From NCBI GenBank assembly GCA_026874595.1, contig CM049309.1, positions 17,624,576-17,688,575 on the forward strand: a DNA stretch of 64,000 nt, given 5' to 3'. The notes below the pieces were generated by a model. The model did no database searches. It saw nothing but the letters and a program-made list of their open reading frames with translations, and was not told the origin of the DNA. The number at the start of each line of letters is the position of its first letter. The stretch's first letter is position 1. Position numbers and translations under genes: made by a program. This DNA comes from Sipunculus nudus. Taxonomy: Eukaryota > Annelida > Sipuncula > Golfingiida > Sipunculidae. This document shows positions 47,639-59,330 of this stretch, in pieces.

Positions 47639-48539
47639 CATATCGTGTAACAACAACCATTATTGCATCCCCAGGGCTGTGTAATTTCACCAATTTTTTT
47701 AACCTTGTATGCTAATGACTTTAAAACTTACAATGATTCTTGTGACTTTGTTAAATACATGCATGGACGACTAAAACTTCTCATTTTTTTCAAGGGATGG
47801 AAATGAACTGACCAGCATAGGCATCAAATCTTATCCTTATTTGAACCGTTTGATCCTCATAAACGACAATCAGCGGGCTGATATTAAAGGTACCCAATGA
47901 TCTACCTTTTGTAAAAATTTTTTTTGCTATTTCTGGCTTCCTCTGTGTATGTATGAATGATCTAAGGGTAATTTTGGTTGTGAAAATTCTCATAAAGCCT
48001 TCGTGCGGGAAGTGTGAACTTGTTTATCAACAACATGATTGTAAACACAGCATTGTTAACAAACAAGTTGATATGAACAAAACAAGCTGCTGTGTGCGGC
48101 GACATCCACGTTCTCTGGTCTTATATTTATATGAAAGCTCCTATGGATAAGTCCAGTTATATCTACAACATTTTTTTTTAAGAAGGTTGAAAACTTATTG
48201 CAGGACTTAGATCAACCTGCATTTATAACTTGCCACAGACTGGCAGGCGACTGTGCAATATTTGAAGCAAGACAAACAGATATGCTGAGTTGTTTGTATA
48301 GTATTAAATAGCCTTAACAAATAAACATATAATGTAATACTTGACACACAGTGAAGAAACTTACCAGCATGATCAGCTAAGTTATTATTATTCCTTTTTC
48401 TATTATATATTAACGAGATAATGCTAAAAAAACGGATGTTTGGGATCGTAAAGGATCTCAAATAGGGGGTCACCAGTTCCTCAAATGGCAGCACATACCT
48501 GGGCCATATTGCATGCCAGAATGTTAAAAAAAAATTATC
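47635..48539 (+). other. Intergenic DNA, nothing recognised
   Basis: No recognised features. Confidence 0.4.
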
Positions 48540-49345
48540 ACCACAGATTATCTCAAAAGGACAGAATTTCGGATCACAGCATTTTCAAAAAAGTTATTGC
48601 GAAAGGATTTTAAAATATTTGCCTGGCAGTCATATTGGATTAAACAGGAGTCTAAAATTTGAAAGCATACATGCCTTTATGGGTGTCAATGTTCTGTTAA
48701 ATTTTCGCAAAAGAAAAAAATCACTGGTCGTGCTTGGCGGCCAAACTGGATATTAGGCAGGTCTATATTTCGATACGGCTGGAGCCTTCATAGGCACCAA
48801 TCATCCCTGTTAATTAGAGAAATATCAAATTGATTATCGTTGAGATACAACGATCGTAGGAAAATCACCGATTGTGCTCTGGCAGCCACTCGGGTTTCTG
48901 GATGGGTCTTCGATTCGAATGAACTGGAGCCCTGATAGACACCAATCACCCTTGTCAATTTGAGAAAGATAAAATGTATTCTCTTTGAGATAACGCACAC
49001 GAATAAAAATCACTTATTGTGCTCTTACGACCATATTGTCTTTTTGGATGAGTCTGTGATTCGATACGGCTAGAGCGTTCATAGGCACTAATCATCTCTG
49101 TAAATTTTGAGAAAGATCACCATATTCTCCTTGAGATATTGCGCGATAGAAAATTACCAATTGTGTTCTGCCTGCCATTTTGGAATTCGAACAGAGCCCT
49201 CATAAACACCAATCATCACTATAAATTTGAGAATAATTAAACGTATCCTAGTTAGACGCAAAAGAAAGCGTCACTGACGGACGGACGAACGGGCGGAAGG
49301 ATGGACTGACAGACAAAGCGATCACTATACGGCCACGCTGTTCAA
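48540..49345 (-). repeat. Pearl-like element with four to five about 145-bp monomers
   Basis: Monomers carry 'CACCAATCATC.CTGT.AATT' at about 48795, 48940, 49085 and 49207, with an older one near 48681, plus 'GATTGTGCTCTGGC'. A GACGGACGGACGAACGGGCG tract (49276-49295) and GCGATCACTATACGG lie at the right, so the 5' side is on the minus strand. Confidence 0.65.
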
Positions 49346-49599
49346 GGTGTTCCTTGGTATCTTAGTTAATCAAGAAGGTTGTTTATTACATTATCTTAGT
49401 TGCATCTTATAATGTATCTTACATAGCCCGTGTTTATAAGACTTTTTATGATGATGTTGTGACCTCAGCGATATCCAATTTTATGGCGTGAATCCTTGAT
49501 GCATGATAGTCATATTCCTATTATTCAACAGTAAAACTGAAAATATAGGACTTCAGCTTTCATATCATGGTTAATTATACTAATTGAATTTTATTGATA

Positions 49600-50050
49600 A
49601 TGTGATTTATATGTCATTGTAACATGCAGGTGGCGCCACATATAATGACTTACTTTCTGTGAGTCAAAACTGTCTTAAACTTTTCCACTTCTTCCAACTA
49701 TAGGCAGAAAATATAAACGGTAAAGTTTAATGTAAACTGTGTAACTGTGCTTAAGATTAACTACAAATAAACATGCACCAACTGAAATTATTTTTTTAAT
49801 GGTCACTTTAAGAAACTTAAAGTATTGCAGTACATGTATTTGATGTATGTGTATTTTTTATGCAGTACATGTATATGATTTATGTGTGATTTATGAGTAT
49901 TAATTGTTCGTTACCAAATACTGATCATGTGACTTATATGTGCCTTTAAAGTACAGGTGGGGCCACGTATATTTATTTACTTTCTGTGTGTCAAAATGGT
50001 ATAATCAACTATTTTCTGAATGGTTTGCAGACTTCAAACTATAGGCCGTA
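49600..50050 (+). repeat. Two copies of an about 100-bp segment, 0.33 kb apart
   Basis: 'GCAGGTGGCGCCACATATAA' then TACTTTCTGTGAGTCAAAA (about 49626) resembles 'ACAGGTGGGGCCACGTATAT' then TACTTTCTGTGTGTCAAAA (about 49954). Both end near CAAACTATAGGC or CAACTATAGGC. These are probably decayed pearl-type core monomers. Confidence 0.5.
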
Positions 50051-50079
50051 CCATTCGTGCTTGGCCACAGCCGAAATTG

Positions 50080-50269
50080 TACAGTATAGAACCTCGAAAT
50101 TACCACCACCAACGGAACCTTGATAAAGTGGTCGCATTGTCGAGGTGGTCGTCTAAGTGAGATGTTACATAAAGAGCAAAAAAAAAAAAGAATCAGGACC
50201 GTGAGCAAGTGGTCGTTATTTTGTGGTGTTCGCTAAACCGAGGTGGTCGTTAGCCTAGGTTTTACTGTA
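50080..50269. mobile_element. MITE with TACAGT ends, copy 3
   Basis: 190 bp, from TACAGTATAGAACCTCGAAA to CCTAGGTTTTACTGTA. Internal 'CGAGGTGGTCGTCTAAGTGA' and 'AACCGAGGTGGTCGTTAG' match copy 2. Confidence 0.75.
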
Positions 50270-50373
50270 TTTTGTTTTACTGTATTATTGCATTGTTACC
50301 TACCATCATGCAGAGTTATTTGTACAGAGTGAATGTTGTATTCTTTCATGAGAATGAAAAACCACAGTGGTTT

Positions 50374-50490
50374 ACTTAACAGGGCGCAAATCGGCAGATC
50401 GTACAAGGGATATTAGACATGGGTTATAACTAAATATTTAGATCTATACAGGTCTAGTTCAGCTGTGCGTCATGGTCCATGGGCGAGTTG
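50374..50490 (+). repeat. Family A element, 3' end fragment
   Basis: 'TTAACAGGGCGCAAATCGG' and a decayed 3' end 'TCAGCTGTGCGTCATGGTCC' with ATGGGCGAGTTG before TT. The terminal palindrome has lost complementarity. Confidence 0.55.
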
Positions 50491-50641
50491 TTTACACGAG
50501 TCATGTCCTAATTTGTTATTTATTATATGTCAGAAAGGTCAATTGCTTTCATGTCGAACTTTTCAAAATGGAAGTCAATATTAAGTTTCGAGCTGTTTTC
50601 CCTGTGAAATTTAGTAACTTTTTCAATAAAACTTTCATATG

Positions 50642-50644
<3 letters not shown>

Positions 50645-50703
<59 letters not shown>
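50645..50703 (+). repeat. (TA)n microsatellite
   Basis: About 29 TA dinucleotides. Confidence 0.95.
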
Positions 50704-50707
<4 letters not shown>

Positions 50708-50939
50708 GTGGGTCCTTCATTGGGCAGGTCCTGCCTTACGTTATATGCTTTTTGTATAAGACAATCTCGCTTGTTTTAAATGACATTATTCGATCAATTG
50801 AACTATTTAATCTTAAATTTTATGCCTTCTGTGATAATTTTCCTGCATAAAAATGATTTTAATTCATTATATTTCTGTATATATTGAAATATCTTAAGGT
50901 ATTAGAATTTCATTTTCATTTCCTATTGGATTTGGATTT

Positions 50940-50941
<2 letters not shown>

Positions 50942-50999
<58 letters not shown>

Positions 51000-51008
51000 T
51001 CACTTTAG

Positions 51009-51039
<31 letters not shown>

Positions 51040-51075
51040 ATTATCTAAAGTGAGTATATATATATATATATATAT
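50942..51075. repeat. Palindromic (TA)n hairpin with non-TA arms
   Basis: (TA)n, then ACTCACTTTAGATAATATA (arm 50993-51016), (TA)n, then TATATTATCTAAAGTGAGT (arm 51037-51060), then (TA)n. The 24-bp arms are perfect inverted repeats, and the TA tracts extend the symmetry outward. Confidence 0.9.
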
Positions 51076-53394
51076 TGACGGTTATATAAAATATGGCGAC
51101 TTCCCCAATAATTGAAATAACTAAAGCAAAGAAATTAAAATATATACTTTGTATTGTGATCAAACGGACTGAATTTGTTTACAAGCAGTTTTTAAGTGGG
51201 AATCCTTTATAGTCAGTCAGGTAACAGGCATTATCAATGAAAGCATGTTGGAAGTCCAGCTTATTCGGTTAATTCTCGAATTACACCAACAAAAGAGACG
51301 GAGCATAGATATAATAAAAGTATCGAATACATACCTTAGCACTCTGTCTGAAGACCATACATACAAATGTAATTTTACTCCAACATCACAAAAAAATATC
51401 CATGCAGCACATACATATATTCATATATACACATAAACTGCACACATACAATCAGTTGATCTGGTCCAATATGACATTGACCATTCGGTAGCTGCATGTA
51501 CATATTGAATCTTTCTTTAAATTGATAAATTTTAAAATTTAAATATTTTTTAAGGAAAAACAATAATACATGTTACATTTCATGGAAATTTTAGAATTGC
51601 ACAAACTTCTAATCGTTTCCTGTCACCTACGCCTGAAATACGCCTGTATATAGTAGGGCCCAGCTTTTTAAAGACGTGGAAGGCCAAGAAACCAGGGTCA
51701 CCATGAGGAGACTTTTTATATCAGATGAATATTGTGAATGGATTTATGACAAAAAATATATATTTGTTTCAGAAATATAACAGACTGTTTATAAACTCAT
51801 ACCAGAGGGATTTATGTGATGTATAACTGTATATATCCTTGACATGCGTGATCGATGACATAAAATTATTTACTCATTAAATTGGGGTTACAGTCTGTGG
51901 CGGGAACAAAACTTTAAATTTTACAAAGTGCACAAATTCACTTATAACTGCATGCAGAACTAGGGGTCAACTGCTCGTTAAAATATACCCTGCAATGAAA
52001 CATTGTACGTTTATTTCGTTCGGGTGAATATGTGTGATTAAAATTAAAGTGATATGTTTCACATATATTGTTCACTGAATTAAACAAGCTCGTAAATACA
52101 TGTATCTTATATATGATCCTTATATATTCCTTGTACTGATTTATCTGAAAAGCAAATAAAGTTCAAATAAAATGTTTCAATGTATTATGTTTTGATTTCT
52201 AGACAATTTCAATACAAGAATAATAATTTTAAAAAATGAAATTACTGAAAAATGAATGTATGGCGCATTTCGTTTTTCTGACCAATAACGAACAATGGTG
52301 ATATTTTTTAATTGAAATTATCAATGTATAATGCATTTCAGTTCTAAAGAAATTTAAAATTATCAATTTATCAGATACGATATATTTTTTTTTGGTGTGA
52401 TATGATTGAAATATTATGGGATGGGAATGTAGAGTGCATGCTTTATGCATGAACAGTGCGGTTATTTACAGCATAAATTATTTCATGCAATGTTTTCTTA
52501 TTGCCAGATGTTTTTACTTGAAAAGAGAATAGAAAACTCTTAATGGAGCATAATTTGTCAACATCAAGTCCCATAATATGCATGATACTATCTAATATTA
52601 TTGCCTTTTTGTATTTAATAATCCCTCTTTATAACAGATGCCCTGTTTTATATTTATTTATGTTTATATATCAATACATTTGTTTATATAAAGCCAAACT
52701 CATGGTTCATTTATATATAAATTCATGGTTCGCATATATATAAAATCTGATATAAATAATATATATATAAATATATTTACAACAACAAAAAATCTTTAGT
52801 AGTTTGTTGATGGTTATATATATATATTAATTCCACTGGTCCGCATCTAATTTAGTTAAAATATATTCTGATAAGACTACCGGTGAATATATATTTATAC
52901 ATATATATATTTATATATGTATATTTATATATATATATATATATATATATTCATAAAGAAGACAGAAAAATTACGTTTATACACAAAGAAAATTGTAACA
53001 TTCTAATATACATGATAATATATAAATCTTAAGCGTTATGAACAAATGAATTAATATACTATACAGTAAATATGTATATCACAGCAAAGAACGAATAAAA
53101 TCAACTGGGTTTGGAGATATTATTTTCATCAACATGGCATATATGATATACATTTATTTTAAAAGTTTTCTCTTTTATTTAATATATATATATATATATA
53201 TATATGTAAATAGATCTGAGTGTTTATATTTTATGCATATTACATGTAACAGTGTTCATAATCACTGATTAACAGATGTGCCGATCATTAATGGAAGAAA
53301 TTTTAGTTCGATTTTTGTTCATATTTTTCAAAATTGCTAAACATGACATACGCAATAATTATTTAAAAGGCATGACATAATGTAGATTAATAAT
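51076..53394 (+). other. AT-rich intergenic DNA with scattered (TA)n
   Basis: A 39-codon frame starting ATGGCGACTTCC at 51092 and a longer open stretch at 51245-51436 are not recognised. (TA)n tracts occur at about 52874-52950 and 53179-53206. Confidence 0.35.
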
Positions 53395-53530
53395 AATTCC
53401 AAAAAGCATTTCAGGCATTTCGCGTAATGCTTTTGACCTCTAATCATAACATGAAATGACTAAAATGTCCAGATATTTCATGAAATAACATTTTTTCCAA
53501 GTCATTACACGAAATGAATGGATTACAAAA
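53395..53530. repeat. Cluster of CATTTCGCGAAATG-type palindromes, cluster 1
   Basis: Imperfect palindromic units include GGCATTTCGCGTAATGC, TATTTCATGAAATA and GTCATTACACGAAATGA within about 135 bp. A better-preserved cluster is at 55790-55905. Confidence 0.6.
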
Positions 53531-55099
53531 GAATGAACAGAAAATATAAGCTGACACAATTAATGATTATAATCGTCATCAAAGGTTCACCAGACAGTTT
53601 CAGTTTAGCAAATTCTCAGTGATACTCTGTTAATTTGTTTTACGCGAAGAACATATACAGTCATACACCTGCATGTGGGTCATGTCATGCAGTCAGCTGA
53701 AATTGATTATGAAAATATTTGCATAAAACCCGGACATATGTAATGAGTAAATCATTTTAGTTTTGTATAACACTTTTTGTTAATTTCTCTAAACTTACCC
53801 ATTTGCTGTTGAATTTGCACTTAAATGACAGGACAACATGTAAAATGCAGGAGCCTCATACGATCACATATATTCGTAAAAGTATCAGTATATTCGTGAC
53901 TGTGATATGCATGTAAATATACCCTCTGGGAATGAAGGAAACCCTTTGAATTATAAATTAAAGAAGGAAGTGAAGCTGAAATATAATAAGTTTGATATAT
54001 TAAATGAAATAAATGCTTGAAATAAAATGAAATAGTAATTATCAATTTAGAATAAACAAAATTTGATAAGCATATTATAACATGCCAATTAGATATACAT
54101 TGTACAGTGTTAAATGTCGGCCCGAATCCATTTAACTGTGAAATACGGAAAAATGGTGTGTGGATCCTGAGAGTTTATTTAATGTAAAAAAATAGTTCTC
54201 AAAACAGTTAAACATACGGTCAGATGGCTAAAAATTAAATTTGATTTTTTAAAAAAAATTCTATGAAAGTTTGCCCCATATTCCTTATTGAGTATACCAG
54301 TGTTATACATGACAAGGCTTAGCCGGCTTTAGAGATGATTATTATTATTATTATTATTATTAAAAATATTTATACTGGGTAGCCGGTTCAGACAAGATTG
54401 TCTGATCTGCCACAGGGCCCTGTCTGCATGGCTATACAGTTTATACTATGTAAAAAACATGTTAATGCAATCAGAATTAATAAAAGTGACTTAAGATAAA
54501 AATATACAGCGAGATGTGAAATTAAACTTGAATATAAAACTATGACATGAAACGTAGTATGAATGAATGCTACATAGCATACACAAATTTTCAATTTAAA
54601 AAAAAATTTCTCAATATTTTATTTCAGGAAGTTTATTTCAATTAGAAAATTAACCTTTTTTACATAAGTTGAAAACATTTAAATAATAATTAAAAATTCT
54701 TTTTTCTTACGGCTTTAAAGGATCGTTTATAAGATTTAAATCTATTTTAATTTTCAGCTGAAAATAAAGCTTGCAGATCTCAAAACTTAAGTTTAATGTA
54801 ACACCCAAAAACTGGAAAGTTAAATTAACTAGGTGAATTAATGTCATTATAAAACCTTAATTGTATAAATGGCTACTTTTGATTGAATCTAATATTTTAT
54901 CACTTTTTAATATTTTAAAAAATGTAATTAATTATTATAAATTTGCATTATTTGTATAGAGCCTGGGATCCAAGACCTGTTAAACTACAGGAACATAGTG
55001 TATATGATATTTTAATGTATTTAATTATGTAACAGCGTTTTAGAGCACATATCATCATGGATTCTACGCTTTACAAAACAAATTATTAAATCATTATTA
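53531..55099 (+). other. AT-rich intergenic DNA
   Basis: Includes an (ATT)n microsatellite at 54337-54362. Around it 'TTAGCCGGCTT' and 'GGTAGCCGGTT' recur. No gene recognised. Confidence 0.4.
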
Positions 55100-55640
55100 T
55101 AATTTTAACCATAGAAGCTTTCCCAATCGCTGCTTACTACTGCTGGTTTACAGATTATAGCTTAGTCCCCTGCTCAGCTAATACATTTTCTACTCCAGTG
55201 ACCCTTAAGTATCCGTTTGCTGATCACTGTCCATCTGAATATTATTCGAGAGCAAGTACTAAGACCAAATATATTTAAAGTCCATCAATTAACAGGACCA
55301 AAACCGTCTTTTTTAGACCTCAAAAAGAGGTTACGTTCATCAATAACCCAAATGCCCACTTGTATGTGGATCACTGTCCACTCAAACTGTCAATAAGAAC
55401 CTAACCTTTAATTTCATACCAAAATGTAAATTTTTGCATCAACTTGAAATGGCTGAAATTCTGGGACACCCTATGTACTATATCAGAGCTTAAATATTTG
55501 TGTAAGGTTTCCTTGTACACATGATGTGTGGTATTCTAGTCCCCTGCTAAACTATATAACACAAATATGGAGGCTTTCCTCTGCATGCACTACTGCCTGC
55601 TATAATGGCTACCTGCATAAGGACCCCAGTGATAAGAGAT
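55100..55640 (+). repeat. Diverged duplicated segment
   Basis: 'AGAAGCTTTCCCAATCGCTG' with 'TAGTCCCCTGCTCAGCTAAT' (about 55110-55185) and 'TAGTCCCCTGCTAAACTATA' with 'GGAGGCTTTCCTCTGCATGC' (about 55538-55590) are related blocks in shuffled order. 'GATCACTGTCCA' also occurs twice. Confidence 0.4.
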
Positions 55641-55789
55641 ATCCTCATCATCCCCAACTTTGTAGTAAAACAGTTGGGCAGCTGCTCAAATGACTTCCTG
55701 ACAAAACATATGCATTTCACAATTTCACCTGTTACACAGATTGCTTAATTTGCTGTTAGACATTTTGTGTAATCATAACTGTTCATTTT

Positions 55790-55905
55790 CAGTCATTTCA
55801 TGTAAGAAATGAACATTTTAGTCATTTCGCGGAATGACTGGTGCATGGTTACAGGCATTTCGCGAAATGCCTGAAATGTTAAGGCATTTTTTGAAATGAC
55901 TGATT
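55790..55905. repeat. Cluster of CATTTCGCGAAATG-type palindromes, cluster 2
   Basis: Four units: GTCATTTCATGTAAGAAATG, GTCATTTCGCGGAATGAC (55821-55838), a perfect 22-bp palindrome centred on GGCATTTCGCGAAATGCC (55852-55873), and GGCATTTTTTGAAATGAC. Confidence 0.75.
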
Positions 55906-56949
55906 TCACAGACTGACTGTATTATAAGATATAAAAAGAAAACTGCTTGCGATTATGATTGGAATGCAGATACTTTTTAGTGCATGGTGCAAGTCACACT
56001 GATTTGTTTATATTCATAATAACTTACAACCGGTTAATGTTGGTATTTCCTGGAAAAACATTATTTAGAGGGTTTTCTATAGCGAAGTAAGTTGTTTGAA
56101 TATATAAAAGTATCATGCGTACAGGTATTAATTTGGTAATACGTTTAATATAAGGTCACATTCCTATATATTTACATCATTATCTCACTCTCCTCCTAAT
56201 TCAGGTATAATTTAATCCATTCTAAGATTTTCTATAGTTCTTTTAGTTTTCTAAGACCTAATCTGCATTTTTTTAGTTTAAAAATTTGCGGGGTTTGGTA
56301 ACCTTTATAATGCCATTGCCAAGTTCTCATTTCCCCACTCTCTTCGCCATCTCTTATTTTAATTTAAAGTATTAAATCACTAAGGCAATCTCTGAAACCT
56401 ATAGGTACACCAAAATGTTTTAAACAAATGTCGAATGACGAACTACCTAAAATCATACATATTACATTCTTAAAAAATAATGGAAATCATTATAAAAATC
56501 GATGTTAAAATGTGACACATTTATAAACTAGTATTCAGAGATTCCTTTTTGGTCGAAGAATTGTAAAGCATATATCTCCGAAATATTTCAAGCATTGTAC
56601 AGTTTAGAAATTCACACTGAAATTAACATATATGTATACATAACCTTAAAGCATATTTCACATTTAGTTTCTGGGATATAACATACTTTATCATTTTCAA
56701 AATAAAGTTAAAGTAACATTTTATATTTTTTTTAAAAAACCTGACTAAAAAGCGTTTATGACAGACATATACAATGATATATCCTTAGTACATGTTCACG
56801 GCCAGCCTCGGTTTTACAGTTTCAACAATAATACAAATCACTGCAACATCATATTCCATTCAATGTAAACGTAATTACAACTTGACATATGGCATAATGG
56901 GACTCGGGTATTGAATACAATTAAGCTCTTTGTTTAATAACACATGCCT
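55906..56949 (+). other. AT-rich intergenic DNA, nothing recognised
   Basis: No recognised features. Confidence 0.4.
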
Positions 56950-57620
56950 TTGCCGCTAGATATTTGACGTTGCATCCTCTGTGCGTGCAAAGAGCAAGTC
57001 GCGGTGACTTACGGAAAATCCTTTGCGGCTTTTGTTTAATTCCGCCACAACGACTCGTCCGCCTGTAGAAGTTTGACCAGTCCACGACATGGCCCACTTC
57101 ACTTCCATTAACAAGATGGATTTCGATCTAACAACTGTCCCTTGCCAATCATGAGACAACAAATAAAGCTGCATGATTCAACTGACCCCATGCGCAGGCA
57201 TGGCCCGAGAGTTCGTCTGCTGGGCGTTGTCCGGCGGCAACGAATGCGTGTGCTTGGCTTTAATTGCAGACGTGCCGCGACTCAGCAACCCAACCTTACA
57301 CACTGCCGCTTGTCATCGCGACAATATGGACATATGTTGTATACACACTATCATGTTTAAAATGGATTGTGTTTGCGACCGGTCGAAACTATATTCGATT
57401 TTGGGTATAGTCGTCTGCTAGCCGCTGACGTTTCGCCGAAGGACCTGAAATCATCATGTCAAGCTTGCCTGACCGGGCGGATGGCCCCTTAAGGAGACGT
57501 GGGCAGAACTCTTCCAAGAGAGGGCAGGAGAAGGACCCAAATGGCCACTACAGGCAGAGGACCTCTCATTATGAGAGACATGAATCTTCTCAATCAGAGC
57601 CCGATAAATAACCAATCTAA
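56950..57620. other. CpG-richer island, possible promoter or exon of an unidentified gene
   Basis: CpG density is visibly higher than in the flanks. The plus strand has a 51-codon frame at 57456-57611 starting MSSLPDRADG, rich in R, K, S, E and Q with no hydrophobic core (disordered-like). An 82-codon frame at 57173-57421 is cysteine-rich. The minus strand is open at 56956-57174. None is recognised, and overlapping frames on both strands weaken any coding call. Confidence 0.3.
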
Positions 57621-57674
57621 CCGATGCCTGCCGTGAGGAAACCATGTAAATCGCTCTCTTTGATCTCTCTTTCT

Positions 57675-57679
57675 CTCGC

Positions 57680-57741
<62 letters not shown>

Positions 57742-57745
57742 TATA
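57675..57745 (+). repeat. (CT)n(AT)n compound microsatellite
   Basis: About 16 CT dinucleotides followed by about 16 AT dinucleotides. Confidence 0.95.
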
Positions 57746-58789
57746 TAAATCGCAAAACATCAAATTATTCTTACCAATAGCAATACAAATAGCCAAAAAA
57801 ATAAAGACTAAAACATGTCAAGGCCTGACAACTTTGAATGTAGCAGAGAGACAGAGAGAGATTGGCTTTTTACTAAAATATCTGAATTTAAGAAAATAAT
57901 TCTGTATTATCTTAGTTAGGCACGTGCATGAAACACCAGAAAGCCCCTTTTACATACACATATAGGAAGAGAGCGGCACTCATTGTCATGCGATTTTCTT
58001 CATTATCATTCAAAAGCTAGGAAACATTATTTGCCTCGTTTCAGTTGTGGACAGGGGAAGAAGTCTTTCTCATTTGTTTTAGGTATAGGGGGGCCATATA
58101 GTAACTGTTCGATATCTTTTAGTGGAATAAAACTATTGATTTGTACGCATTGATTGTAAGAAAGTTCCACTGTTCAGATTATTCCACATTTTCCTACTTA
58201 ACCAATTAAGAATATTTCGGGTACGGTTTGCGCGGCCGCCGTATGGATCAAGTGTCAACATATATTAAAGTTTATGTTTCTGAATGCTTGAAGAATATTT
58301 ATAAATACTCCATAATATAAAAATTCAAAAATTATAATTTATTTTCATATGGTCTGTTTTCATTATTGAATATATAGATTTATTGCTTTTAGAATTTACG
58401 CCATACATACAAATAGCAAATAAACGTGCGGCATTATAAAAAACAGATAGTTCCTACAACGCCATTGAAATACACACTAAATTAACCGGGATCGGTTTCT
58501 TGTATATATTCTTTTGCTTTACTTTGCTTGACAGCATTCCAGTAGCCTGTACAATTAAAGCATTACTCGTTCCTCTGAAATATTAATAACTATACATTAA
58601 CTATAGGGCTCCTCCAGCCTTGTGTATATTCCTTTGGTATATTTTGGCAAATATGGTATGATTCCTGTAACTATAACATGGTATACATCTAAATGGAAAC
58701 GGTTTTGAGTGGGTCGGAGCATTTGAATAAAACCCGTTTTGTCACACCTCCGCAAATAAAACATAAAACTCCAGATTTAAACATATGGG
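57746..58789 (+). other. AT-rich intergenic DNA, nothing recognised
   Basis: One GC-rich patch near 58220-58250 (GCGCGGCCGCCG). No gene recognised. Confidence 0.4.
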
Positions 58790-59330
58790 TTTGAAAGAAG
58801 CCTTTATTGACCGCGAGAGGTATAGATCCGCCAAACGAGAGCGCAGCGTCGCTTGCATCAAGATTTCTCCATAACAGGCGACGTGGCGGTTGTATCAGTT
58901 TTCTGTGTTTCCATTATTCCATACCTGGCCTGGCTGCGGACGCTTTGTCGAGAGGATATCACTGTTTCAACAAAACGTGCGTTTGCCAAGTTGCGTTTTT
59001 ATCGAGAAGCGTTGCAACTGGAACATGTACCCGAAAACCTACACCACCGTGCGTTAGGCAAACATATTGATTCCATGCTTGTAGGAGTGTTTGCTTCTGT
59101 TTCTATGGCGATATGTCGAGCCTAGAGGCGGCAACATGGAGCACAGCTGAACGTTCATAAAGGACTCAGCTATGCCAACATCTTGCCTGCACTTGGCTCC
59201 GTTTTCGGAATAAAATTCTGGTCTTTCTGCACGCCAGCTTCCTCTTCTGAAGTGGTACCACTCCGGACATGCTGCTGACCACGTGCTGTAAAATTTCCCA
59301 CGTGGCCCAGCAGGTGTCACGCGATATGTC
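58790..59330. other. CpG-richer island with overlapping open frames
   Basis: The plus frame is open from 58826 to 59125 (about 99 codons, no ATG near its start) and includes a hydrophobic stretch VAVVSVFCVSIIPYLAWL followed by a basic amphipathic region. It overlaps another plus frame and a minus frame. No family is recognised. It could be an exon, a promoter or repeat-derived. Confidence 0.3.

Noticed and set aside
47441-47684. Open frames reading poly(Tyr-Ile) on both strands
   Set aside because: Translation of the (TA)n tract at 47561-47634.
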